A program made the position numbers and the translations under genes. DNA of 64,000 nucleotides. It comes from Bradyrhizobium iriomotense. Its GTDB lineage: Bacteria; Pseudomonadota; Alphaproteobacteria; Rhizobiales; Xanthobacteraceae. Of the stretch, positions 34,347 to 42,789 are shown piece after piece. The notes under the pieces were generated by a model. The model made no database searches, had not been told where the DNA came from, and saw only the letters and a program-made list of their open reading frames with translations. The stretch spans positions 100,088 through 164,087 of the forward strand of contig NZ_BSOW01000021.1 of NCBI RefSeq assembly GCF_030160715.1. Reading direction: 5' to 3'. How positions within the stretch are numbered: position 1 is the first letter of the stretch; every line of letters begins with the position of its first letter.

Positions 34347-35396
34347 CTACTCCGCGGCCTGGAGATGTTGCGGCTGGGTTTCCTTCGCGACCATCTTGTC
34401 AATGAGCCGCCGCGACCACATCGCACCGGCATCGATGTTGAGGTTGTAGAAGACGCGATCGGGGTTCTCATCCATCGCGCGCTGCTGTGCTTCGAGGATC
34501 TCCTCGTCCTCGCGGAAGATGCCGGAGACGCCCTCGCGGATTTCGGTCGTGATGCGCTGGTCGCCGAGCCGATAATTGCGGGCGAAGGCCCAGAAGTAGT
34601 GGCAGGTCTTCTCGGTCTCGGGCGTGATGGTGTTGAGCACGAAGCCGTTGACGCCCTGCGAGCGGTCGCCTTCCGGCGCGCCGGTGCCGGCCGGCGCCAC
34701 GCCGACATCGATGGCGACGGTGCATGGGGCTTCAAAGCGGATGATCTGCCAGCGGTCGACGAGGCCGGGCTTGCCGAGCTGCTTGGCCCAGAACGGCGGC
34801 GGCTCGATATCCCGCATCCAGCGCGTCACCGTGACCGTCTTCTCGCCATGGGTGACGTCGAACGGTGCTTCGGCCACCGCCTCGTTGCCGATCGAGGAGC
34901 CGTGCACGAAGGTCTCGTGCGTGAGATCCATGAGGTTGTCGACCACGAGGCGATAGTCGCACTTCACATGGATGGTCTTGCCGTCGCCGGCCCAGGCCGG
35001 ATCGTCGTTCCAGTGCATGTCCGGCACCAGCGCGGGATCGGCCAGCGCGGGATCGCCCATCCAGAGCCAGATGTAGCGGTGACGTTCGACCGCGGGATAG
35101 GCGCGCACGCACGCCGACGGATTGATGGTCTCCTGCGAGGGCATGAAGGTGCAGCGGCCCTGCGCGTTGTATTTCAGGCCGTGATAGCCGCAGACGACGG
35201 TGTCGCCTTCCAGCCGTCCCTTGGAGAGCGGCACCAGGCGGTGCCAGCAGGCATCCTCGAGCGCCGTCACGCCGCCATCGGCCTTCCGGTACATCACCAC
35301 ATGCTTGCCGCAGATCGTCCGCGCCAGCAGCGCCTGCTTCACCTCGGCGTCCCAGGCGGCGGCGTACCAGGCATTCATCGGGAAGGGTTTTGTCAC
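34347..35396 (-). CDS. vanA: Vanillate O-demethylase-type Rieske oxygenase, large subunit
   Basis: This is a 349-residue Rieske non-haem iron oxygenase. The Rieske cluster ligands are in DACWHRLVPLSKG and VVCGYHGLKYN. The mononuclear iron motif is in NLMDLTHETFVHGSS. It would demethylate vanillate or a related methoxy-aromatic to protocatechuate and formaldehyde, using VanB as reductase. The GTG at 35396 is preferred because GGGAGAG lies just upstream; an ATG at 35411 contains that RBS. Confidence 0.88.
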   Translation of the reverse strand: MTKPFPMNAWYAAAWDAEVKQALLARTICGKHVVMYRKADGGVTALEDACWHRLVPLSKGRLEGDTVVCGYHGLKYNAQGRCTFMPSQETINPSACVRAYPAVERHRYIWLWMGDPALADPALVPDMHWNDDPAWAGDGKTIHVKCDYRLVVDNLMDLTHETFVHGSSIGNEAVAEAPFDVTHGEKTVTVTRWMRDIEPPPFWAKQLGKPGLVDRWQIIRFEAPCTVAIDVGVAPAGTGAPEGDRSQGVNGFVLNTITPETEKTCHYFWAFARNYRLGDQRITTEIREGVSGIFREDEEILEAQQRAMDENPDRVFYNLNIDAGAMWSRRLIDKMVAKETQPQHLQAAE

Positions 35397-35429
35397 TGGT
35401 CTCTCTCCCATGGGTTTATGAATACGTTA

Positions 35430-35437
35430 TGTATACA
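35430..35437. promoter_or_regulatory. Probable VanR/FCD-GntR operator, proximal site
   Basis: TGTATACA, within TATGTATACAATA, is a perfect palindrome of the type bound by FCD-subfamily GntR regulators. It lies 34 bases upstream of the chosen vanA start. A second identical core is 62 bases further out. Confidence 0.55.
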
Positions 35438-35491
35438 ATATCAGCGGACGGTGAAATAATATGAGTATTTTAATACCTTCAATGGAAAAAA

Positions 35492-35499
35492 TGTATACA
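35492..35499. promoter_or_regulatory. Probable VanR/FCD-GntR operator, distal site
   Basis: A second TGTATACA (context AATGTATACAGTAA) has a centre-to-centre spacing of 62 bases, about six helical turns, from the first. The AT-rich DNA between them probably contains the vanA promoter. No gene is seen in the remainder of the gap to 35707. Confidence 0.55.
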
Positions 35500-35707
35500 G
35501 TAATGACGAGGTTGGCAGCGATCCCTGACCCGATCCAGGCGTCGTGACATTGCCATCGAGGCCCAGGAGAGCAGCGCCGTTCTCCTTTGCATGGGGTTGT
35601 TTTTCGATATTTGCGGGAGCGCGCAGGAGGGGACCTCCCGCCCGGACACCTAAGGCCCGAGCGAGGCGCGCCATCGTCGCAAGAATGGAGAGAGGCCGCT
35701 CGCCGAG

Positions 35708-37354
35708 CTACGCCCCGAACACCTTCCTCAGCCCCGCCTGGGCCTCCTGCTGGATGCGGTGCAGGTGGTCGGTGCTGCGAAAACTCTCCGCGTAAATCTT
35801 GTATACATCCTCGGTGCCCGAGGGCCGCGCAGCGAACCAGCCGAAATCGGTCTCGACCTTGATGCCGCCGAAAGGCTGGCCGTTGCCCGGCGCCTTGCTC
35901 AGGGTCGTGCGGACGGGGTCGCCGGCAAGGTCCTTCAGGCCGAGCTGCTCCGGGGTTACCGACTTCAGCACATTCTTCTGGGCCGCGGTCGCTGCGACGT
36001 CGATCCGCTCATAATGGGGCACGCCGAGCTCGGCGGTGAGGTCGGCAAACAGCTGGCTCGGGTCGCGGCCGGTCTTGGCCAGGATTTCGGCCGCGAGCAG
36101 GCCGAGGATGATGCCGTCCTTGTCGGTGGTCCACACCGTGCCGTCGCGTTTGAGGAACGAGGCCCCTGCACTCTCCTCGCCGCCGAAGCCGAACGAGCCG
36201 GTGACGAGGCCATCGACGAACCATTTGAAGCCGACGGGGGTCTCGACCAGCTTGCGGCCAAGCTTCTTGGCGACGCGATCGATCACCGAGCTCGAGACCA
36301 CGGTCTTGCCGATCGCGGCGTCCCTGCCCCAGTGCGGCCGGTGCGCGAAGAGATAGGCGATCGCGGTCGCAAGATAGTGGTTGGGATTCATCAATCCGCC
36401 GGTCGGCGTGACGATGCCGTGGCGATCCGCATCGGTGTCGTTGGCAAAGGCGACGTCAAAGCGATCCTTCATCCGGATCAGGCTCGCCATGGCGTAGGGC
36501 GAGGAGCAGTCCATGCGAATCTTGCCGTCCCAGTCCACCGTCATGAAACGGAAGGTCGGATCGATCGCCTCGTTCACCACCGTCGCCTTCAGGCCGTAGC
36601 GCTCGATGATCGGATGCCAGTAATGCACGGCGGCGCCGCCGAGCGGATCGATGCCGATGTTAACGCCGGCCGATTTGACGAGCGCGAGATCGACGACGTT
36701 GCCGAGATCGGCGACGTAGGGCGTGACGAAATCGAACGCATGGACGGAAGATGATTTGCGCGCCTTCGCGTAGTCCATGCGCGCGACGCCCTTCAGCCCA
36801 TCGGCGAGCAAGGCATTGGCGCGCTTCTCGACGACGCCCGTGACGTCGGTGTCGGCGGGACCGCCATGCGGCGGATTGTATTTGTAGCCGCCGTCCTCCG
36901 GCGGATTATGCGACGGTGTGATGACGACGCCGTCGGCGAGGCCACTCGTCCGCCCCTTGTTATAGGACAGGATCGCGTGCGAGATCACCGGCGTCGGCGT
37001 GTAGCCGCCGGCCTGGTCGACCATGACGTCGACGCCGTTGGCGGCGAACACTTCGATGGCGCTGACGAGCGCGGGCTCGGCCAGCGCGTGGGTGTCGATG
37101 CCGATGAACAGGGGACCGGTCAGCCCCTTCTCGCGCCGGTAGTCGCAGATCGCCTGCGTCGTGGCGAGGATATGGCCCTCGTTGAACGAATTCTTCAGCG
37201 AGGTGCCGCGATGGCCTGACGTCCCGAATGCCACCCGCTGGGCCGGATCAGCCGGATCCGGCCTGTTGGCGAAATAGGCCGTGACAAGCCGCGGAATATT
37301 GGCGAGCGCATTCGGCGCAACCGGCTTACCCGCCGCGGGATCGACTTCTGCCAC
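35708..37354 (-). CDS. pgm: Phosphoglucomutase (alpha-D-glucose phosphate-specific)
   Basis: This is a 548-residue enzyme interconverting glucose 1-phosphate and 6-phosphate. AFGTSGHRGTSLKNSFNEGH lies near residue 45. The phosphoserine loop is VVITPSHNPPEDGGYKYNPP. The Mg site DTDADRHGIVTP, GGEESAGASFLKRDG and the phosphate-binding RPSGTEDVYKIYAE complete the four-domain pattern. The start is a GTG at 37354 with GAGGAG 5 bases upstream. It supplies sugar nucleotides for glycogen and surface polysaccharide. Confidence 0.95.
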   Translation of the reverse strand: MAEVDPAAGKPVAPNALANIPRLVTAYFANRPDPADPAQRVAFGTSGHRGTSLKNSFNEGHILATTQAICDYRREKGLTGPLFIGIDTHALAEPALVSAIEVFAANGVDVMVDQAGGYTPTPVISHAILSYNKGRTSGLADGVVITPSHNPPEDGGYKYNPPHGGPADTDVTGVVEKRANALLADGLKGVARMDYAKARKSSSVHAFDFVTPYVADLGNVVDLALVKSAGVNIGIDPLGGAAVHYWHPIIERYGLKATVVNEAIDPTFRFMTVDWDGKIRMDCSSPYAMASLIRMKDRFDVAFANDTDADRHGIVTPTGGLMNPNHYLATAIAYLFAHRPHWGRDAAIGKTVVSSSVIDRVAKKLGRKLVETPVGFKWFVDGLVTGSFGFGGEESAGASFLKRDGTVWTTDKDGIILGLLAAEILAKTGRDPSQLFADLTAELGVPHYERIDVAATAAQKNVLKSVTPEQLGLKDLAGDPVRTTLSKAPGNGQPFGGIKVETDFGWFAARPSGTEDVYKIYAESFRSTDHLHRIQQEAQAGLRKVFGA

Positions 37355-37639
37355 TGCAACTCCTCGTAACCTTCAAACGACAGCCTCGAACACCATACCA
37401 TCGGTCAGGCTGCCGCCAAGCCGATTGCCGGACCGACGATCAACCGACAACGCCCATCCACCACGGGACGATCCATCGGAAATGGTCGATAGGCGATCTC
37501 GTACTTTGGTGCCGGATGTCGGTTGATGCAGGACAAAGACGCTGCCGCGCCGCATCGGCAGGCTGCTTCCCGTTCGATGACTGAAGTGCGGGGAAATGCA
37601 GGAGTTTCACCGGCGGGTCCCAAGGGGAGCAAATTCGAG

Positions 37640-38011
37640 ATGATTGGACGTCAGATTTTTGCGCTCATATTGGCGAGCCTCGCCTCGTCGGCTCTCGCCG
37701 CGGAGGGCAATCCGGCCGCCGGCAAGACCGTTTTCGAGCGAACCTGTGCCAACTGCCACGCCAGCGTGATCGGGGTGAACAAGGTCGGCCCAAGTCTTTG
37801 GAATGTCGTCGGCCGCAAGCCCGCTTCCGTCCCCGACTTCGCCTATTCGGAAGCGATGAAGGCCAACAAGGAGGCCTGGACACTTGGGGCGCTGGACGCC
37901 TACCTCGCCGATCCCCGTGGCGATGTGCACGGCGTCAAGATGTTCTTCAAGGGGCTGCCGGACCCGACTGACCGCAGCAACGTCATCGCCTATCTTCAGA
38001 CGCTGAAGTGA
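37640..38011 (+). CDS. Periplasmic class I c-type cytochrome
   Basis: This is a 123-residue protein with a signal peptide (MIGRQIFALILASLASSALA). One haem site is ERTCANCHASVIG (Cys36, Cys39, His40); the axial Met is in HGVKMFFKGLP, and NVIAYLQTLK is the C-terminal helix. This is the classic small cytochrome c2/c550 layout, a periplasmic electron carrier. The ATG at 37640 begins the signal peptide and has GGGGAG upstream. The frame is open to 37523. Confidence 0.92.
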   Translation: MIGRQIFALILASLASSALAAEGNPAAGKTVFERTCANCHASVIGVNKVGPSLWNVVGRKPASVPDFAYSEAMKANKEAWTLGALDAYLADPRGDVHGVKMFFKGLPDPTDRSNVIAYLQTLK

Positions 38012-38114
38012 GCGATTGAGGCTAGCTAATGGCCCGCACATCCGGTGAACGCCCGTTCGCCGGATCGCGCGGCTCTGCTATGGTCTCGTGCGGTCACGGA
38101 GAATCATCCCGCCT

Positions 38115-39236
38115 ATGGACCTCGCGCGCCGGCTCGTGCCCGTGCTCTGCTTGCTCGCCATCGCGGGCGTAGCAACTCACGCGAATGCTGCCGAGTTCTA
38201 CACCGAGGATCTCCGCATCCCGATGGCGGCGGCAGGACCGCAGGGGCTGGAGGCCTTCCTGGTGCGGCCCGCCGCGTCCAAGCGCTATCCGCTGGCCTTG
38301 CTCAGCCACGGCACGCCGCGGGACTTCGACGACCGCGCGACCATGTCGGCGCACAAATATTATGCCATTGCGCTGGAATTCGCCCGGCGCGGATTTGCCG
38401 CGCTGATCGTGCTGCGGCGCGGCTATGGCACTTCGCCCGGCGACCGGGTCGACAGCCTTGGCCCCTGCGCCCGCGCCGCCTATCTGCCGGCCACCGCGGT
38501 TGCGGTCGCCGACCTGCGCGCGGCGGTCGATGCGATGGCGCGACGAAGCGACGTCACCACGGCCGGCATGATCGCCGTCGGCCATTCCGCGGGCGGCCTT
38601 GCCACCGTGGCCCTGAGCGCGCAGGCCCCGCCGGGGCTCGTCGCCGCGATCAACTTTGCCGGCGGCCGGGGCTCGTCCAGCGACAATTTCGTCTGCAATG
38701 CGGATGACCTCGTGCAGGCCTTCGCGACCTTCGGCAAGACCTCGCGCGTGCCGATGCTGTGGGTCTATGCCGCCAACGACCTGTTCTTCGCACCCGTGCT
38801 CGCGCATCGCTTCTACGACGCGTTCCGCAGTGGTGGCGGCAATGCCAAGTTCATCGATGCGCCCGCCTATGGCGATGACGGCCACTATCTCTATTCCACC
38901 GTGACGCGGCCGCTCTGGACACCGCTGGTCGACGCATTTTTGCGCGAGCGCGGGCTGGGCAGCCGCGAGACGTCGAGCCCGCCGGATCCGCTGCCGGCGC
39001 CCGGGCGGCTCTCAGGCTCGGGCAAGGACGAGTTTTCGCGTTATCTCGCCAGCATCAATCCGCACAAGGCGTTCGCGGTCGCGTCCAAAGGCGCCTTCGG
39101 CTGGCGTTCCGGCCGCGCCACGACCGACGACGCGCAGCGCGATGCGCTCGCGGCTTGCGGCAAATGGGCGACCGATTGCAGCCTCTATGCCGTCGACGAC
39201 CACCTCGCCGGCAGCCAGGCGGCATCCGCGCGCTGA
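38115..39236 (+). CDS. Exported alpha/beta hydrolase (dienelactone-hydrolase-like)
   Basis: This is a 373-residue protein with a signal peptide (VLCLLAIAGVATHANAAEF). The hydrolase core has LALLSHGTPRDF, LIVLRRGYGTS, the nucleophile elbow IAVGHSAGGLATVAL, the acid region LWVYAANDLFF, and His in YGDDGHYLYS. A C-terminal extension of ~90 residues after a Pro-rich hinge contains two Cys (AACGKWATDCSLYAVDDH) and resembles DUF4189-like SH3-type tails. The substrate is unknown. The ATG at 38115 is preferred over 38088. Confidence 0.82.
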   Translation: MDLARRLVPVLCLLAIAGVATHANAAEFYTEDLRIPMAAAGPQGLEAFLVRPAASKRYPLALLSHGTPRDFDDRATMSAHKYYAIALEFARRGFAALIVLRRGYGTSPGDRVDSLGPCARAAYLPATAVAVADLRAAVDAMARRSDVTTAGMIAVGHSAGGLATVALSAQAPPGLVAAINFAGGRGSSSDNFVCNADDLVQAFATFGKTSRVPMLWVYAANDLFFAPVLAHRFYDAFRSGGGNAKFIDAPAYGDDGHYLYSTVTRPLWTPLVDAFLRERGLGSRETSSPPDPLPAPGRLSGSGKDEFSRYLASINPHKAFAVASKGAFGWRSGRATTDDAQRDALAACGKWATDCSLYAVDDHLAGSQAASAR

Positions 39237-39240
39237 CGCC

Positions 39241-40572
39241 TCAGCGTCCGCCGACGAGCGCACCGAGCCGCGCCAAAAATTCGGCGGCCTGGGCGCAGAG
39301 CGTCGTGTTGGCCATGCCGTGGGTGACGGCGAGGCGGAGCAGATCAGCCATCTCGGCGGCATCGCTCCTGCGGCTCGCCTGCATCAGTGCGACGTCGAGC
39401 AGGAAGGGCGCGAGCGCGGCCTGCTCGCTCGCCACGAGGCGTTCGAACACCTGCTCCCAATGCGCGCCGGTCTTCGGAATGCGCGCGTAGAGATCTGCCG
39501 CAACCGTGTTTGGATAGCACGAGCTTGGAATCGCGAACGGCGAGGCCATGCCCGCCTTGAGCGCAACCGCGCACAGCATGCCCATGACATAGGCCGTGTG
39601 ATAGGACGTCGCGAGCGCGCATTTGGTCTTGTCCTGTCCGCTCAGGCGCAGAAGCTGGCTCGCCGCCGACCGCCCCGCCGGCAGGAAGCCGACCTTGTCC
39701 TCGAGCGAGGCCACGACGCGGAAGCCGAACGCGGCGGCAGGGCTCCAGGCGGACGAGAGCAGCGGCCAGGCCATCAGCGCTTCGGCCGCAAGGTCATAGT
39801 CCTCGACCACCAGCGCGCGGGCGAGCACGGCCGCCGATTCATCGAGGAACTCTTCGCGCGGCCGCGGCAGCCTCATCTGCCAGTTGCCGAAATCGGTGAA
39901 ATACATCACCGCATGGGTATGCGCGTAGGCATCCTCGCGCGTGCCGTTGAGCAGATCGATCGCGTTGCCGAGTGCGGTCTTTCGCGCGACCTGCGCGAAG
40001 TCTGGCCCGGGCGGATCGTCGAGCCACAGCGCCAGCAGCCAGCCGATCTCGAGCTCGCGATAGGGCACCACCTCATGGCCCGGCCGCGCGGACGCCGACC
40101 AGCTTTGCGCAAGCAGCGTGTCGAAGGACTCGTCGGGATGACCGAACGTGCTCAGGATGATGTGCGGCGTCGCGAGCTGGAGGCAGACCGCGGGGTAGCG
40201 CGCAACGTCCCAGTGCATCTGCCGCGAGCGGGCGTAGGGTAGGAGTTCGCCAAGCAGCGCATCGATGGCGTGGCGAATGCCGGGATGGGCGGCGTGCCGG
40301 CCTGCGATGTGGAGCAGCATGGCCGTTTCCGCGAGCGGCTTCTCTGCGGCGAAGTTGCCCTCCGGCAGGTCCGAGCCGCCAAAGCCGTCCTCGCCGAGGA
40401 ACTGAACCGTGCGCGCGGCAATCCGGATCGCCAGCCGCAAACGTCGTCGCAGGTCTTGGCGAAAATCTTGGCGGAAATCTTCGCGAGAGTCTGGGCGAAA
40501 GTCCGGATCCTGCGTGAGGTCGACGTCGCGCTTGTGATCTAGCGCGACCTTGTCTTCCTGTGGGTGCTGCAT
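39241..40572 (-). CDS. Uncharacterised 443-residue protein with N-terminal tetrapeptide repeats
   Basis: This is a soluble helical protein with no signal or membrane segment. An N-terminal hydrophilic region contains DFRP, DSRE, DFRQ, DFRQ, DLRR in tandem, encoded by 12-base repeats at 40453-40503. The rest is helix-rich, with motifs such as ELEIGWLLALWLDD, HTHAVMYFTDFGNW and CALATSYHTAYVMGMLCA. The conserved His and Cys suggest an enzyme. No family with known function is recognised. It lies 77 bases downstream of the small gene at 40650 and is probably in one unit with it. Confidence 0.75.
   Translation of the reverse strand: MQHPQEDKVALDHKRDVDLTQDPDFRPDSREDFRQDFRQDLRRRLRLAIRIAARTVQFLGEDGFGGSDLPEGNFAAEKPLAETAMLLHIAGRHAAHPGIRHAIDALLGELLPYARSRQMHWDVARYPAVCLQLATPHIILSTFGHPDESFDTLLAQSWSASARPGHEVVPYRELEIGWLLALWLDDPPGPDFAQVARKTALGNAIDLLNGTREDAYAHTHAVMYFTDFGNWQMRLPRPREEFLDESAAVLARALVVEDYDLAAEALMAWPLLSSAWSPAAAFGFRVVASLEDKVGFLPAGRSAASQLLRLSGQDKTKCALATSYHTAYVMGMLCAVALKAGMASPFAIPSSCYPNTVAADLYARIPKTGAHWEQVFERLVASEQAALAPFLLDVALMQASRRSDAAEMADLLRLAVTHGMANTTLCAQAAEFLARLGALVGGR
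40453..40503 (-). repeat. 12-base tandem repeat within coding sequence
   Basis: Four imperfect copies of GTCTTGGCGAAA (GTCTTGGCGAAA, ATCTTGGCGGAA, ATCTTCGCGAGA, GTCTGGGCGAAA) encode the DxRx tetrapeptide repeats of the adjacent gene. Confidence 0.8.
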
Positions 40573-40649
40573 ATCCGCCTCCCGGTGGGTAGCCGCGGAG
40601 CTGACGCGCCACGGTGGACTCCAAAGCCGCGCTAGGGGTCAGGCTCGCG

Positions 40650-40889
40650 TCAGCGGCCGGTGACCTCGTTGCGGAGAACGGCCGGATCGATCTCTTCGGT
40701 CACCTCCACCTGGGGCGGAATGCAGTAGCGGATGACGCGGTGACCGATGACGAAACCGAATTCGCCGTCGCGGCCGCTGGCAAGGCTCGCACCGTTCTCG
40801 GCGACGAACTTACCGAACGCGGCGAAGTCGAACGCGCGCGATGCCAGGAATTTGCGGACGATATCTTCCTTGTCTGCAGCGTGGCTCAA
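40650..40889 (-). CDS. Small protein of unknown function upstream of the 443-residue gene
   Basis: The protein has about 79 residues (LSHAADKEDIVRKFLASRAF and onward, through GEFGFVIGHRVIRYCIPPQV, ending AVLRNEVTGR). The start is probably a TTG at 40889, because GGAGG lies 5 bases before it; the ATG at 40901 overlaps that RBS and would give 83 residues. It is charged at the N-terminus with a single Cys near residue 56. It could be a peptide substrate or small partner of the downstream protein; there is no direct evidence. Confidence 0.6.
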   Translation of the reverse strand: MSHAADKEDIVRKFLASRAFDFAAFGKFVAENGASLASGRDGEFGFVIGHRVIRYCIPPQVEVTEEIDPAVLRNEVTGR

Positions 40890-41126
40890 TGTTGCCTCCA
40901 TGGGCTGGTGTGGATCGATGCCGCGGCAAGGCCTGCCGCCATCGACGCGGCAAACACTGGCCCGATCTGCCGGCCCGGTGGTGTGAGCCACCGCACATTT
41001 CAAGAACTGTTGAGGACAACCACAGCGCGGGTTCCATCGGCGCGTGCGGCCAAGCGAGCGGTCAACTGCACGGCGTCGGCTTTGGCCACCCAACGGACGG
41101 CTGGTTTTGCAGGCGCTGCGTCTTCC

Positions 41127-41852
41127 CTAAAGTCGCTCGCTGATCGCGAGCTTGTAGCCGACGCCGGTGACGGTTGCGATCACGGGCGTTTCGCTGCCGA
41201 TCAGCTTGCGGCGCAGCCGCGCCACCAGCGCATCGACCGTGCGCACATCGACCTCGGTCTGGCGGTTGCTGACGACCTCGATGAGGTAGTCGCGGCTCAG
41301 CGGTCGGCCATCGGCGCCGACGAGGGCGGCGAGCAGATCGAACTCGGCGCGGGTGAGCGCAACCGGTTTGCTGTCGCCGTCCATCAGCTCCCGGCGCATC
41401 AGATCGATGATCCAGTCGCCGAACGCGATCGAGTTGTGGTTGCGCGCCGCCTTGCGATCGATCGAGCGCCGCCGCAGCACGCTGCGCGCACGCGCAAGCA
41501 GGTCGCGCAGGTTGATCGGCTTGGTCACGTAGTGGTCGCCGGCGATCTCGAGCCCGAGGATGCGGTCGACGTCGGTGTCGCGACGCGTGACAAAGATGAT
41601 GCCGGCATTGCTGAGCGCCTGGATCTCCTTGGCGAGCGCGAAACCGTCGCCGTCGGGCAGCTGGACGTCGAGGAAGACCAGATCGGTGCGGACGCGCAGC
41701 GCCTGGCGGCATTCCGCGCAGGAGCCGGCGCCGACCACGTCGAAATTGTTCTCGCTGAAATAGCCAACCAGCATGGCGCGGGTCACCGGATCGTCCTCGA
41801 CGACGACGATGCGATCCGGGCGACGCGCGTCCTGCGATACGGAGCCGGCCAT
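41127..41852 (-). CDS. OmpR-type response regulator (orphan)
   Basis: This is a 241-residue protein. The receiver domain has acidic Asp20/Asp21 (VVEDDPVTRAML), phospho-acceptor Asp62 (VFLDVQLPDGDG), Thr89 and Lys111 (VTKPINLRDLL). The C-terminal winged helix is of OmpR/PhoB type (LTRAEFDLLAALVGADGRPL, VRTVDALVARLRRKL, VTGVGYKLAI). No histidine kinase gene is adjacent. The ATG at 41852 has AGGGAAGG upstream; 41885 is an alternative. Its stop is about 225 bases before the small unknown gene on the same strand. Confidence 0.92.
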   Translation of the reverse strand: MAGSVSQDARRPDRIVVVEDDPVTRAMLVGYFSENNFDVVGAGSCAECRQALRVRTDLVFLDVQLPDGDGFALAKEIQALSNAGIIFVTRRDTDVDRILGLEIAGDHYVTKPINLRDLLARARSVLRRRSIDRKAARNHNSIAFGDWIIDLMRRELMDGDSKPVALTRAEFDLLAALVGADGRPLSRDYLIEVVSNRQTEVDVRTVDALVARLRRKLIGSETPVIATVTGVGYKLAISERL

Positions 41853-42042
41853 GGCGTCAGCCCTTCCCTGAACGTTCGACATCATCGAAACGGTGCATGC
41901 AGCAGCCAGCCGCGCAGACGCGCTCGCAACGCAATGCGTCGCGATGTGAACCCTCGTTCACAATGCATTCGAAAGCCCGAGCAAACATGGCGCGATAGTA
42001 CGCGCCTCGGCGTGCGCAAACAATATCAGCGGTGAGACGTCA

Positions 42043-42213
42043 TTCCCTGCTAACAGGGAATTCAGCAGGGAAATGGCCATGGCGAAGCGCCACCGGGCTC
42101 GCCAAAAATCCAGAAAACCTCTGCGAATTCCGGCTTCCGAGGCAGCGGAGGTGCGACCACATAACAGGGAAATTTCGGATCTGATCAGGGAATGAGCGCG
42201 CCAGAACAGGGAA
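42043..42213. repeat. Cluster of CAGGGAA motifs
   Basis: CAGGGAA occurs at 42054, 42066, 42165, 42186 and 42207, and inverted as TTCCCTG at 42043. The inverted and first direct copies form a small hairpin (TTCCCTGCTAACAGGGAA). The density is far above chance for a 170-base stretch. Confidence 0.65.
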
Positions 42214-42450
42214 TCCGCAGTCTCCAGGATGTCAGGATGCTTGCGTTTGCGACCCCAGGCACCAGTGCGCCGCCAACGGACAAAGCGGTTGTAGCAAGTG
42301 GTGTAGGACCAAACGCCTCCGGCAGATCGCGCCAGGGTGCTCCGGATCGCAAGACCCGGAAGATGCCACTAAGGAGAGGAACGCCGCGCGGCTTGTTAGG
42401 CAGCATCGCTTAATGGCAAGCCATTCCTCGTCGGAGAGTTCATAGCGCAT
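42210..42450 (-). pseudogene. IS5-family transposase remnant with frameshifts
   Basis: On the - strand the N-terminus MRYELSDEEWLAIK is in one frame. LPNKPRGVP followed by SGIFRVLRSGAPWRDLPEAFGP is in a second. YTTCYNRFVRWRRTGAWGR is in a third. Together they are the first ~80 residues of an IS5-type transposase of the common rhizobial group. At least two frameshifts and loss of the catalytic domain make it dead. Terminal inverted repeats were not identified. Confidence 0.8.
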
Positions 42451-42789
42451 GTTCGGCCCCGTCGGTCGGGGCCTTGAGTCATGGCGTGGGAGCCAGCTTC
42501 AATGAGCGTTGGTCAACGGCGACTCGGTCGCGATGCGTCCGAAAGCGGACGTACTATGCTCGCTGTGAGTTTTGTTGAGTTTGACCCATTGCGGTCATAA
42601 GCCACGTTGAAACCCCGCAGTGCAGCAGTCGCACGCAGCACTGAGGCGTGCTATCTTTTGCTCGGAGCACGAGAGGATTGCTACGCTCGGCGGCGCCGAT
42701 TCATGGCCGCTAGCCTACAGCAGGCGACAATGCCTGTGATCGGACTACTGTAGCGCAGCATCATACAGTCTCATCTCCCGGAGGATTTC

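Larger units (their letters stand above)
41886..42789. other. Intergenic region with IS5 remnant and CAGGGAA repeats
   Basis: About 900 bases lack an intact gene. Contents are five direct copies and one inverted copy of CAGGGAA at 42043-42213, the decayed IS5-type transposase (42210-42450), a short GGCCCC/GGGGCC hairpin at about 42454, and a dispersed-repeat-like stretch near 42530-42600. Confidence 0.65.

Noticed and set aside
35798..35806. A further TGTATACA-like octamer inside pgm
   Set aside because: It lies within coding sequence far from any promoter, so it is taken as chance.
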